Assembly: GCF_021173085.1 (NCBI RefSeq)
Contig: NZ_CP076413.1
Location: 1-64,000, forward strand
Source of the DNA: Ralstonia wenshanensis
GTDB lineage: Bacteria; Pseudomonadota; Gammaproteobacteria; Burkholderiales; Burkholderiaceae
Reading direction: 5' to 3'
Length of the DNA stretch: 64,000 bases
Each line of letters opens with the position of its first letter. Positions within the stretch are counted from its first letter, which is position 1. The position numbers and the translations under genes were made by a program. The notes under the pieces are model-generated. The model was not told the DNA's origin. It saw only the letters and a list, made by a program, of their open reading frames with translations, and did not search any database. Positions 57,172 through 64,000 of the stretch are shown one piece after another.

Positions 57172-57927
57172 TCAGGCGTCGCCGGGGTTGATGCGCGCGG
57201 GGTTCCAGCCCAAGGCGTTGTACACGTGATACCGCGCGATGCCGATCCACTCGTGCAGCGCGAAATCCGTCAGCGCAAAGTTGTACGCCATCGGCAAGGG
57301 CGATGCCGCGGCTTGCAGATCGTCGGCGCGCACGGGCACCGGCGCCATGCCGAAGTGGGTGAAATACAGCAGGCTGCGCCGAAGATGGATGGCCGACGAG
57401 ACGAGCACCGTGCGATCCGCCGCGTATTGCGCAAGCACCGTGCGCGAGAACTGCGCGTTCTGCCACGTGTTCACGCTCTTGGGTTCCATCAGCACGTCGG
57501 CCTTGTCGACGCCGAGGGCGATGAGTTCGCGGCCATAGACCGTGGATTCCGACTCGCCGTGGTGACGGGCATCGCCGCCGCTGACCAGGATCTTGCAATC
57601 GCCGTCGGCCTTGCGGCAGGCCTGGTATAACTGCGCGGCTTCCACCATGCGCGGGTAAGAGAACAGCCCCGGCTCTACTGCATCGCCCACGCGGAACGTA
57701 CCCGCGCCCAGCAGCACGATGGCGTTGCGCGCGCCCCATTGGATGTGCGGCTCGTTCTCGAACGGCTTTTCCAGCGAATCGAGCAGCCACGCCGGCACCG
57801 GCCCGCAGCCGATCGCCATCACCAGCACACCCGAGAACACCGCCAGCCCGCGCGCAGCCCGACGTCGGCCGCGTGCTGCACACACCGCTGCCACGATCAC
57901 CAGCACACACAGGATGGTCAAGCTCAC
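57172..57927 (-). CDS. YdcF-family (DUF218) envelope protein
   Basis: The 251-residue product has two N-terminal hydrophobic segments (LTILCVLVIVAAVCAA and GLAVFSGVLVMAIGCGPVPAWLLDSL) and a DUF218 domain: NAIVLLGAGTFR, YPRMVEAAQLYQACRKADGDCKILVSGGDARHHGESESTVYGRELIALGVDKADVLMEPKSVNTWQNAQFS and VLVSSAIHLRRSLLYFTHFGMAPVPVRAD. This layout resembles ElyC/SanA-type proteins involved in envelope integrity; molecular activity is not established to my knowledge. The start is GTG with a strong GGAGG site 6 nt upstream. Confidence 0.87.
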   Translation of the reverse strand: MSLTILCVLVIVAAVCAARGRRRAARGLAVFSGVLVMAIGCGPVPAWLLDSLEKPFENEPHIQWGARNAIVLLGAGTFRVGDAVEPGLFSYPRMVEAAQLYQACRKADGDCKILVSGGDARHHGESESTVYGRELIALGVDKADVLMEPKSVNTWQNAQFSRTVLAQYAADRTVLVSSAIHLRRSLLYFTHFGMAPVPVRADDLQAAASPLPMAYNFALTDFALHEWIGIARYHVYNALGWNPARINPGDA

Positions 57928-58066
57928 ACGTTCCTCCAGGTTGGCGCGCTATGCGCATACGTGAGGAGGCATCGTAAAGAGGAATGAACGGTTGCGCGAC
58001 CCGTCTGCTTACGGGGTTGTTGCGGCAGGCTGCGGATTGGCTGAAGGCCGCAATCGGATGTGCCTG

Positions 58067-58576
58067 TCACTCCGCCGCGCCAATCTTCCCGAGCAACGCA
58101 CGCAACATCGACCGCTCGGCCGGGCCCAGCGCCGCTAGCATGCGCTCCTCCGTCTCGACGTGGGAGGCAACGAGCCCGTCAATCAGTTCAAAGCCTGCAT
58201 CGGTGAGGGCGATCTGCAGGCCGCGCCGGTCTTCGGGATCGGTCCTGCGGACAATGAGACCGCGAGTTTCCAGCCGGTCAAGCCGATTGGTCATGGCCGA
58301 AGTCGACAACATCATGTCCTTGGCCAGGGCTGATGGCGACAGCGCTTCTTCGCGGCCATTGCGGCGCAGGGTGAGCAGCACGTCAAAGCCGGCCATGTCG
58401 AGCTCTGCCTCGGCCACGTTGGCGACGACCGCCTGCCGCAGACGTTCGCCCGCGCGCCAGATTTCACCGCAGACCGCCATCGGGCTCGGGTCGATGTCCG
58501 GACGCTCCCGACGCCACTGCGCGAGAATGCCGTCCATCGGCCCGCCTTGTGCCGGCGCTGAATTGCCTTGACCCAT
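58067..58576 (-). CDS. MarR-family transcriptional regulator
   Basis: The 169-residue product is a MarR-type winged-helix repressor: VAEAELDMAGFDVLLTLRRNGREEALSPSALAKDMMLSTSAMTNRLDRLETRGLIVRRTDPEDRRGLQIALTDAGFELID. The ATG at 58576 was preferred to one at 58588 because of a GAGGT site 5 nt upstream. A perfect palindrome lies 21-47 nt before its start and a weaker copy lies just before the divergent EamA gene. It most likely represses both itself and the exporter gene and is released by a small ligand. Confidence 0.92.
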   Translation of the reverse strand: MGQGNSAPAQGGPMDGILAQWRRERPDIDPSPMAVCGEIWRAGERLRQAVVANVAEAELDMAGFDVLLTLRRNGREEALSPSALAKDMMLSTSAMTNRLDRLETRGLIVRRTDPEDRRGLQIALTDAGFELIDGLVASHVETEERMLAALGPAERSMLRALLGKIGAAE

Positions 58577-58596
58577 CGAACACCTCATCCTAGTAT

Positions 58597-58623
58597 TTCG
58601 ACATCAAACTACTTGATGTCGAA
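58597..58623. promoter_or_regulatory. MarR operator, high-affinity copy
   Basis: Perfect inverted repeat with 11-bp arms: TTCGACATCAA (58597-58607), spacer ACTAC, TTGATGTCGAA (58613-58623). Placed in the MarR/EamA divergent region near the MarR start. Confidence 0.85.
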
Positions 58624-58710
58624 TTTTAAAAATCGTACCGGGTTTGCGGGCCTCCAGCAATCGGCCTGCGTACGGCTTACGTATTCCCAGCTCTTTTTGC
58701 AGGCAATTAT

Positions 58711-58737
58711 TTCGATATCAAATTACGTTACGTGGAG
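58711..58737. promoter_or_regulatory. MarR operator, degenerate copy
   Basis: The left arm TTCGATATCAA (58711-58721) matches the operator at 58597 in 10 of 11 positions and has the same 5-nt spacing (ATTAC); the right arm is degenerate (GTTACGTGGAG). It overlaps the ribosome site of the EamA gene, whose ATG is at 58745. Confidence 0.6.
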
Positions 58738-58744
58738 ATTTCTC

Positions 58745-59662
58745 ATGCCGTTTAACCGTCTGGCTGCGATGTTGGCCACAGCCTTGGCGCCCATGCTGTG
58801 GGGCACCACGTATCTCGTCTTTACGCAGACGCTCCCTGTCAGCCACCCGTTGCTGGTCGGCGCGCTGCGTGCGCTGCCGGCTGGCGTGCTGCTGATGCTG
58901 CTGGGCCCTGGCCTGCCACCGCGTAGCAAGCTGTTGCCGCTGCTTTTTCTCGGGCTGGCGAACATCGGCGTGTTCTTCGCGCTGCTGTTTGTGGCGGCGC
59001 AGCGCCTGCCGGGCGGCGTGGCGGCGACGATCATGTCGGCGCAACCGCTTGTGGTCGCGCTGCTCGCGTGGCCGTTGCTCGCTCGCAAGCCGCGCCCGGC
59101 GCAACTGGCGGCAGCGCTGGCGGGGTCGGTGGGTGTGGGGCTGCTGATTCTCGGCCCGGCGGCCAAGCTGGATGCAATCGGCGTGGCGGCGGCGCTGGCT
59201 GCTGCGTTCTCGATGGCGATCGGTACCGTGCTCATCGAACGCTGGGGCCGTATCGGTACGCCGCTGGCCGTTGCGGCATGGCAACTCGCGCTCGGCGGGC
59301 TGGTACTGCTGCCCGTGGCGTTGTTCGTGGAAGGTCTGCCGCCCGCGCTCACGGCGCGTAATACGATGGGCTTTGCGTACCTCATCGTCATCGGCACGGC
59401 GTTGGGCTACTGGTTGTGGGTGCGCGGCATCGGCGTGCTGGGCGCGGACGTGACGTTCCTTTCGCTGCTCAGCCCGCTGACGGCGACGGTGCTCGGTGCG
59501 CTGGTCCTGGGCGAATGGTTCAGCCCGATGCAGACGGGCGGGGCAGTGCTGATCCTGGGCGCGACGGTGGCGGGGATGGCGTTGTCGCGGCGGGCGAAGG
59601 CGGCCGCACAAACAACAAGCCCCGCGAGGCCGGCAAAGGCTGCGGGGCTCGTAACAAAGTGA
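58745..59662 (+). CDS. EamA/DMT-family transporter
   Basis: The 305-residue product is an inner-membrane exporter of the drug/metabolite transporter superfamily, with ten membrane segments in two EamA repeats. The first repeat begins LAPMLWGTTYLVFTQTLPVSHPLLVGALRALPAGVLLML and the second begins GVAAALAAAFSMAIGTVLIERWG. The motif YLIVIGTALGYWLWVRGIGVLGADVTFLSLLSPLTATVLGALVLGEWFSPMQTGGAVLILGA is typical. Substrate unknown. The start at 58745 has a GGAG site 8 nt upstream. It is under a MarR operator pair, so it probably responds to a toxic or signalling compound. Confidence 0.9.
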   Translation: MPFNRLAAMLATALAPMLWGTTYLVFTQTLPVSHPLLVGALRALPAGVLLMLLGPGLPPRSKLLPLLFLGLANIGVFFALLFVAAQRLPGGVAATIMSAQPLVVALLAWPLLARKPRPAQLAAALAGSVGVGLLILGPAAKLDAIGVAAALAAAFSMAIGTVLIERWGRIGTPLAVAAWQLALGGLVLLPVALFVEGLPPALTARNTMGFAYLIVIGTALGYWLWVRGIGVLGADVTFLSLLSPLTATVLGALVLGEWFSPMQTGGAVLILGATVAGMALSRRAKAAAQTTSPARPAKAAGLVTK

Positions 59663-59677
59663 CGCTGTGGGAGGAGC

Positions 59678-60691
59678 TTATTGGATCGACTTCAGGACCT
59701 GCGAGAAGGTCTTGGTGTAGTACGCCGGAGCGGTGTCCTTATAGGTGAAGTCTTGGTCGCACTTGACGGTGCGTTGCCCAGCTACGTCCCACCAGCAGCG
59801 CATATCGATGCTGAACCCACCGCTGGGCAGATTGCCATCGTTGGAGTTTGTCACTGCCTGAACATGATGGATACGCAGCGCATTCAGCACGCCCATCGGG
59901 GTTGTGACCGGCTCATAGGCTTCCACGGTTGACGTAGCGTTGACGGTTTCATGGTAGCCGCCTGGCGTGCAGGAATACGTCCAGGTCGCCGTCCACGTCT
60001 TGCCCACCGACAGCGGGAAGCTCACCAGGGGCCGCTTGGGGCTGTACGTGCAAACATCCCCGTTAGTGCGGGTTCGCGCGAGACGGTTGCCGTCGGCATC
60101 CTGCTTGTAGATCTCGTCGGCAATCGTGTCGACGGTAGAGGGGACCGTCGCCACGCCCGTGCTGGAATCGACGCTCGTGGTCGTGTTCACGCGCTGATGC
60201 GTGCCCGTGGAGCCGCCTAGCTGCGTGGTAGTTTCTGTCCACGTCGTTACGCGACCGACTGTTTGCGGAGCGGCGGAGGTGTACTCATGCGGCGTCACCG
60301 TCACCGTTACCTTGGCCGACTTGCTCGCGTCCTTGGCCGACGTCACGGTCACCGTGAACGTGCCGCCCGGCGGGCTCTTCAGGCCGGCGGTCCAGCTTTG
60401 CGTGCTGGCACCCTTGACGGACACCTCGGTATTGCTCGTCGCATCGCCGGACTTCCAATTGACGTCGGTGCTGCTGTCCAGACGCAGGTCCTGCCCAGAC
60501 TTGACCGTCAGCGTCGCAGTTTGGCCGCTGCTTGCGCTAAACGTTTGCACCTTGGTGCCGCCAACGGTTGCGCTGACCGAAAAGCTGTTCGGGTCAGCAA
60601 CACCGCCGTTGCCGCTATCGCCGCCGCCACCGCAGGCGCTTAGCGCGCATGCCAGTGCAATTCCTGTAAATCCCTTGCCCCATGCCTTCAT
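59678..60691 (-). CDS. Hypothetical lipoprotein
   Basis: The 337-residue product has a clear lipoprotein signal (GFTGIALACALSAC, C20) and a Gly/Asp-rich start. The next 110 residues look like an Ig-like or cadherin-like beta domain (FSVSATVGGTKVQTFSASSGQTATLTV, GGTFTVTVTSAKDASKSAKVTVTV). The rest is a beta-rich domain with VSFPLSVGKTWTATWTYSCTPGGYHETVNATSTVEAYE, reminiscent of periplasmic proteins with a GKTW motif. No enzyme motif is visible. Function unknown. It ends 15 bp from the EamA stop, convergent. The 310-bp gap upstream (60692-61001) shows no gene. Confidence 0.75.
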   Translation of the reverse strand: MKAWGKGFTGIALACALSACGGGGDSGNGGVADPNSFSVSATVGGTKVQTFSASSGQTATLTVKSGQDLRLDSSTDVNWKSGDATSNTEVSVKGASTQSWTAGLKSPPGGTFTVTVTSAKDASKSAKVTVTVTPHEYTSAAPQTVGRVTTWTETTTQLGGSTGTHQRVNTTTSVDSSTGVATVPSTVDTIADEIYKQDADGNRLARTRTNGDVCTYSPKRPLVSFPLSVGKTWTATWTYSCTPGGYHETVNATSTVEAYEPVTTPMGVLNALRIHHVQAVTNSNDGNLPSGGFSIDMRCWWDVAGQRTVKCDQDFTYKDTAPAYYTKTFSQVLKSIQ

Positions 60692-61001
60692 TTTTGTACG
60701 TATCCCTGTTGCTGTGATTTTTGTGGAGATTTGTGCGCAGAAAATCTGCCGGCGCAGCGTACAAGCGGCGCGAATTTGTTTTCTTAGGATTTGCTTAGTG
60801 CGGGGTGACTCCCCACTAACTGGTGGGCGTGCTGGTGATTAAGGCGATTGCGAAAGCAAAACGCGCTGCAAATCGAAGGGGATATGCGCCTGAGCAGAGC
60901 ATGCTGTGCGCAAGAACGGCTACCAATGTGTCTCTCGAGCGCATCGCTATGCAATCGGACGGCTTATCGAAGCTGACGCGCGGTAATACGTTGATGATTA
61001 T

Positions 61002-61946
61002 TTACCGCTGCACCATTGGCCGCATCGGCGCCTCATCACCATTATCGACAGGCGCGGCGCCCAGATATTGCATGTTCGACCGATATTCCGGCAGCTTCGC
61101 CATCGTCATATGGCGCGCGTCGGCAAATAGCGTGAGCGTTTCGGGCAAATGGCGCGACAGCACGGCCATGCGCGTGCGTCCCGATGGATGTGTCGACAGA
61201 AACTGCTTTTGCTCCGTCCCGCCAATCGAGCCCATTTTCTGCCACAGCGTGAGCGCGGCGCGGGGGTCGTAGCCGGCGCGCGAGGCGATGTCCATGCCGA
61301 CCAGGTCGGCCTCGGTTTCCTCCGCACGCGAGAAGGCCAGCAGGTGCATCTTGGCGCCTTCGCCCAGGTCGGTATCGCCCCGGTTGCCGAAGCCGAACAA
61401 TTGCGAGATGACGTTGGCGCCAAGGTTGGTGATCTCGCGCTGGCCGGCGCGGGCGCGGGCGTGCTCGCGCAGCGCATGGGCGATCTCGTGGCCGAGCGCC
61501 ATGGCGAGTTCGTCGTCCGTCAGCTTGAACTGTTCGAGCAGCCCCGAAAACACGGCGATCTTGCCGCCGGGCATGCAGAACGCATTCACCTGCGACGAGC
61601 CGATCAGGTTGACCTCCCACTGCCAGTGCGCGGCGTCGGGGTTCCAGCGTGGCGCCTGCGGCGTGAGCCGCCTGACGATGCCGCGAATGCGGATCAAGTC
61701 GGGCACGTTGTCGGGCGCGAGCGCGCCTTCGTGGGCCGCGTTGTCGATGATCCCGTGGTATTCGGCCAGTGCGCGCTTGTCGATTTCTTCAGCGGGAATG
61801 ACGAGGCGGATGTTGGGCGACGTGGTGGTCGGCGCTTCCAGCTTTACGCCGTCGGCCGGCACGGGCAGCGGGCCATCCATGGCGGTTGCCCACGCAGAGA
61901 GCGCGAGGCCGATAGCGGTCAGCAGGGAGCGTGTGGCGCGGGGCAT
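61002..61946 (-). CDS. M48-family zinc metalloprotease
   Basis: The 314-residue product has a Sec-type signal (TRSLLTAIGLALSAWATAMD) and an M48 peptidase domain. The zinc site is HEIAH in AMALGHEIAHALREHARARAG, with the third ligand Glu in RAEETEADLVGMDIASRAGYDPRAAL. NAFCMPGGKIAVFSGLLEQFKLTDDELA is the conserved block before it and FLSTHPSGRTRMAVL the one after. It resembles BepA/LoiP-type envelope proteases that handle outer-membrane proteins. ATG 61946 was chosen because it starts the signal peptide; the frame is open 99 nt upstream. It is divergent from ampG. Confidence 0.91.
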   Translation of the reverse strand: MPRATRSLLTAIGLALSAWATAMDGPLPVPADGVKLEAPTTTSPNIRLVIPAEEIDKRALAEYHGIIDNAAHEGALAPDNVPDLIRIRGIVRRLTPQAPRWNPDAAHWQWEVNLIGSSQVNAFCMPGGKIAVFSGLLEQFKLTDDELAMALGHEIAHALREHARARAGQREITNLGANVISQLFGFGNRGDTDLGEGAKMHLLAFSRAEETEADLVGMDIASRAGYDPRAALTLWQKMGSIGGTEQKQFLSTHPSGRTRMAVLSRHLPETLTLFADARHMTMAKLPEYRSNMQYLGAAPVDNGDEAPMRPMVQR

Positions 61947-62043
61947 ATGGGTAAGGGGCCGAATCCGTGCGACATAATATCGGCCAACGCACCGCGCCAC
62001 GCTACGTGGCAACCCGCATTCGCCTTCCCCACCGGCCCGCCGC

Positions 62044-63333
62044 ATGACCTTCCACGATTACCTCGATATTTTCCGAAACCGCCGCATCGGCGCGATGTTG
62101 CTGCTGGGCTTTGCCTCCGGCCTGCCGCTGGCGCTGACCTCGGGCACGCTGCAGGCGTGGATGACGGTGGAAGGGCTCGATATCCGCACCATCGGACTGT
62201 TCTCGCTGGTGGGGCAGGCGTACATCTTCAAGTTCCTCTGGGCGCCGCTGATGGACCGCTTCACGCCGCCCCTCATGGGCCGTCGTCGCGGCTGGCTGGT
62301 CCTGACGCAGGCCGGGCTGGTGGCGTCGATTGCCGCCATGGCCTTCACGCCGCCGCACGCCGCGCTCTGGGCGCTGGCGGGGCTGGCCGTGCTGGTGGCG
62401 TTTTTGTCCGCGTCGCAGGACATCGTCTTCGATGCCTACAGCACCGATGTGCTGCATTCGAGCGAGCGCGGTGTCGGCGCGGCCGTGAAGGTGCTCGGCT
62501 ACCGGCTGGCGATGCTGGTGTCGGGCGGCCTGGCGCTGTATCTGGCCGATCGCGTCATGGGCTGGAGCAACATGTACCTGCTGATGGCGGGGCTCATGGC
62601 GTTGGGTATCTTCACGACACTGTGGTCGCCCGAGCCTGATGTGTCGGCGCGCCCGCCGCGCAGCCTGCAGGAAGCGGTGGTCGGGCCGCTGCGGGACTTT
62701 TTCTCGAGGCGTGGCGCCTGGGCGCTGCTGGCGTTGATCGTGCTCTACAAGCTGGGCGATGCGTTTGCGGGCAGCCTGTCGACCACGTTCCTGATCCGCG
62801 GCGTCGGTTTTTCCGCCGGCGAGGTCGGCATCGTCAACAAGACGCTCGGCTTGGCAGCGACCATCGTGGGCGCGCTGTATGGCGGCACGCTGATGGTGCG
62901 GCTGGGGCTGGTGCGCGCGCTGCTGCTCTTTGGCGTGCTGCAGGCGGTGTCGAACCTGGGCTACTGGGTGCTGGCCGTGACGCCGCAGCATCTGTGGACG
63001 ATGGGGGTGGCCATCGGCATCGAGAACATCTGCGGCGGCATGGGCACGGCGGCCTTTGTGGCCTTGCTGATGGCGCTGTGCAACCGGTCGTTCTCGGCGA
63101 CGCAGTATGCGCTGCTGTCAGCGCTGGCCTCCATCGGCCGCGTGTACGTCGGACCAACCTCGGGCTACCTTGTTGAAGCCTATGGATGGCCGGCGTTTTA
63201 TCTGATGACCGTGGCGTTTGCCTTCCCCGGCCTGGTCCTGCTGTGGTGGATGCGCGGCACGATCGGCCGCTATGAGGCCGAGCAGAACGAACGCGCCTTG
63301 GAAGCCCAAGCGGCCAAGGCCGCGTCAGCCTGA
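62044..63333 (+). CDS. ampG: AmpG-family muropeptide MFS transporter
   Basis: Inner-membrane permease for recycling of anhydro-muropeptides from the cell wall. The 429-residue product has about 12-14 membrane segments and the AmpG hallmark FASGLPLALTSGTLQAWMTVEGLDIRTIGLFSLVGQAYIFKFLWAPLMDRF. It also has SASQDIVFDAYSTDVL and ENICGGMGTAAFVALLMALCNRSFSATQYALLSALASIGRV. In many bacteria AmpG links wall recycling to beta-lactamase induction; no ampR or ampC is in this window. It is convergent with the methyltransferase gene at the window end. Confidence 0.93.
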   Translation: MTFHDYLDIFRNRRIGAMLLLGFASGLPLALTSGTLQAWMTVEGLDIRTIGLFSLVGQAYIFKFLWAPLMDRFTPPLMGRRRGWLVLTQAGLVASIAAMAFTPPHAALWALAGLAVLVAFLSASQDIVFDAYSTDVLHSSERGVGAAVKVLGYRLAMLVSGGLALYLADRVMGWSNMYLLMAGLMALGIFTTLWSPEPDVSARPPRSLQEAVVGPLRDFFSRRGAWALLALIVLYKLGDAFAGSLSTTFLIRGVGFSAGEVGIVNKTLGLAATIVGALYGGTLMVRLGLVRALLLFGVLQAVSNLGYWVLAVTPQHLWTMGVAIGIENICGGMGTAAFVALLMALCNRSFSATQYALLSALASIGRVYVGPTSGYLVEAYGWPAFYLMTVAFAFPGLVLLWWMRGTIGRYEAEQNERALEAQAAKAASA

Positions 63334-63337
63334 TCGA

Positions 63338-64000
63338 CTAACCCAAGCGGTTCGAGCGGTCGGCATCCGTAAAACCGGCCAGCGGCAGTGCCGCATCGAT
63401 GCCTTTGCCCAGCGCAATGGCCTTGAACAGTTCGCCCATTTCCGCTTCCGACAGCAGTTTCTGCACGGCGTTGGCCGCCGGCAGAAACTGCATCGGGTCG
63501 GACGGATCAAGCGTCATCAGCAGCGCGCCGACGCCGGAGCTCAGCAGAAAGCGCGCCTGGCTCGTATAGCCGAGCAGCTCCAGCCCGGCCTCCTGGCCCG
63601 CCTGGGCGATCCCCGAAAAATCGACGTGCGCGGTGATGTCCTGCAGGCCGGGCAGCCAGAACGGATCGTCGTGCGCGTGCTGCCGGTAGTGGCACATGAG
63701 CGTGCCGTTGGCGCGGTGCGCGTGGTAGTACTCGGCGGCCGGGAAACCGTAGTCGATCAGCAGCAGCAGACCGCGCTCAAGTGCCGCGCCGGCGCTGCGG
63801 ATGAAGCCCTCGGCGGCTTCGTGCGATTCGGTGACGAGATCATCGGCGCCGGGCAGGGCAGCCAGCTTGGCAGGCACTTCCGACGGATCAACGAGCCGGT
63901 CTTCCCATTGCAGGCCGTTGTCGGCGTCGAGCGTCACGCCGCGCTGGTGCCACACGCCGCTGCGCCGCGCCCAAAGCGACACGGGCATCGCATCAAGCAC
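63338..64000 (-). CDS. SAM-dependent methyltransferase, MidA family (partial)
   Basis: Only the C-terminal 220 residues are in the window; the gene continues past its right edge. The segment fits the MidA/NDUFAF7 family (DUF185): LLLIDYGFPAAEYYHAHRANGTLMCHYRQHAHDDPFWLPGLQDITAHVDFSGIA, and LLSSGVGALLMTL near the end. The SAM-binding motif I is expected in the missing part. Mitochondrial members methylate an arginine of complex I; the bacterial substrate is unknown. It ends 4 bp from the ampG stop. Confidence 0.88.
   Translation of the reverse strand: MLDAMPVSLWARRSGVWHQRGVTLDADNGLQWEDRLVDPSEVPAKLAALPGADDLVTESHEAAEGFIRSAGAALERGLLLLIDYGFPAAEYYHAHRANGTLMCHYRQHAHDDPFWLPGLQDITAHVDFSGIAQAGQEAGLELLGYTSQARFLLSSGVGALLMTLDPSDPMQFLPAANAVQKLLSEAEMGELFKAIALGKGIDAALPLAGFTDADRSNRLG

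Overview
The window looks like the replication-origin end of a GC-rich betaproteobacterial chromosome, most likely Ralstonia. It opens exactly at the dnaA start codon with dnaA-dnaN-gyrB. It also carries a close homologue of the Ralstonia solanacearum fucose lectin RSL, a candidate type III effector behind a TTCG-N16-TTCG (hrpII-type) box, and Ralstonia-like housekeeping genes (metK, two lauroyl-transferase genes, dapF, ppk2, pyrE, exonuclease III, type 2 argC, ampG, midA). The lectin and hrp-type box point to the R. solanacearum species complex or a close relative. Species cannot be fixed from the sequence alone.

Layout. (1) 1-5.7 kb: the dnaA-dnaN-gyrB core, closed by a 51-bp palindromic terminator. 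(2) 5.8-11.4 kb: a less GC-rich, tightly packed minus-strand operon of three genes. They encode a DNA methyltransferase, an 830-residue protein with an N-terminal Hsp90/MutL-type GHKL ATPase and a C-terminal histidine-kinase-like module, and a 587-residue protein with an interrupted receiver domain. I read this as a conflict or restriction-type system and as the most interesting locus here. (3) 11.4-15 kb: accessory DNA with small unknown genes, a 42-43-bp degenerate tandem repeat array, and a C4/Icd-like (P4/P1-type antisense RNA) leader. (4) 15-25.9 kb: a LuxR regulator, a GH30 lipoprotein glycosidase, a GntR regulator with a polar amino-acid ABC transporter, an alginate-lyase-like protein, the candidate effector and the lectin. 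(5) 26-30.3 kb: a bestrophin-like channel, an AraC-like gene, a Crp/Fnr regulator and an acyl-CoA synthetase, with two matching palindromic operators. (6) 30.4-36.4 kb: an orphan type VI secretion cargo module (DUF4123-type adaptor, VasX-like pore-forming effector, two candidate membrane immunity proteins). (7) 36.7-48 kb: envelope and regulatory genes. These include an ECF41 sigma factor and its AhpD-like partner, both with a perfect ECF41 promoter, and a lipoprotein that fuses a class A acid phosphatase to an autotransporter-type repeat. (8) 48-64 kb: mostly core metabolism and envelope genes, with a MarR/EamA divergent pair that has a clear operator.

The genes form several small circuits that can be read from the DNA: sigma ECF41 with its AhpD-like target; Crp/Fnr protein with the acyl-CoA synthetase; MarR with the EamA exporter; possibly HrpB with the candidate effector; and adaptor, effector and immunity genes of a T6SS cargo. 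All assignments were made by reading sequence and motifs; no database search was run.
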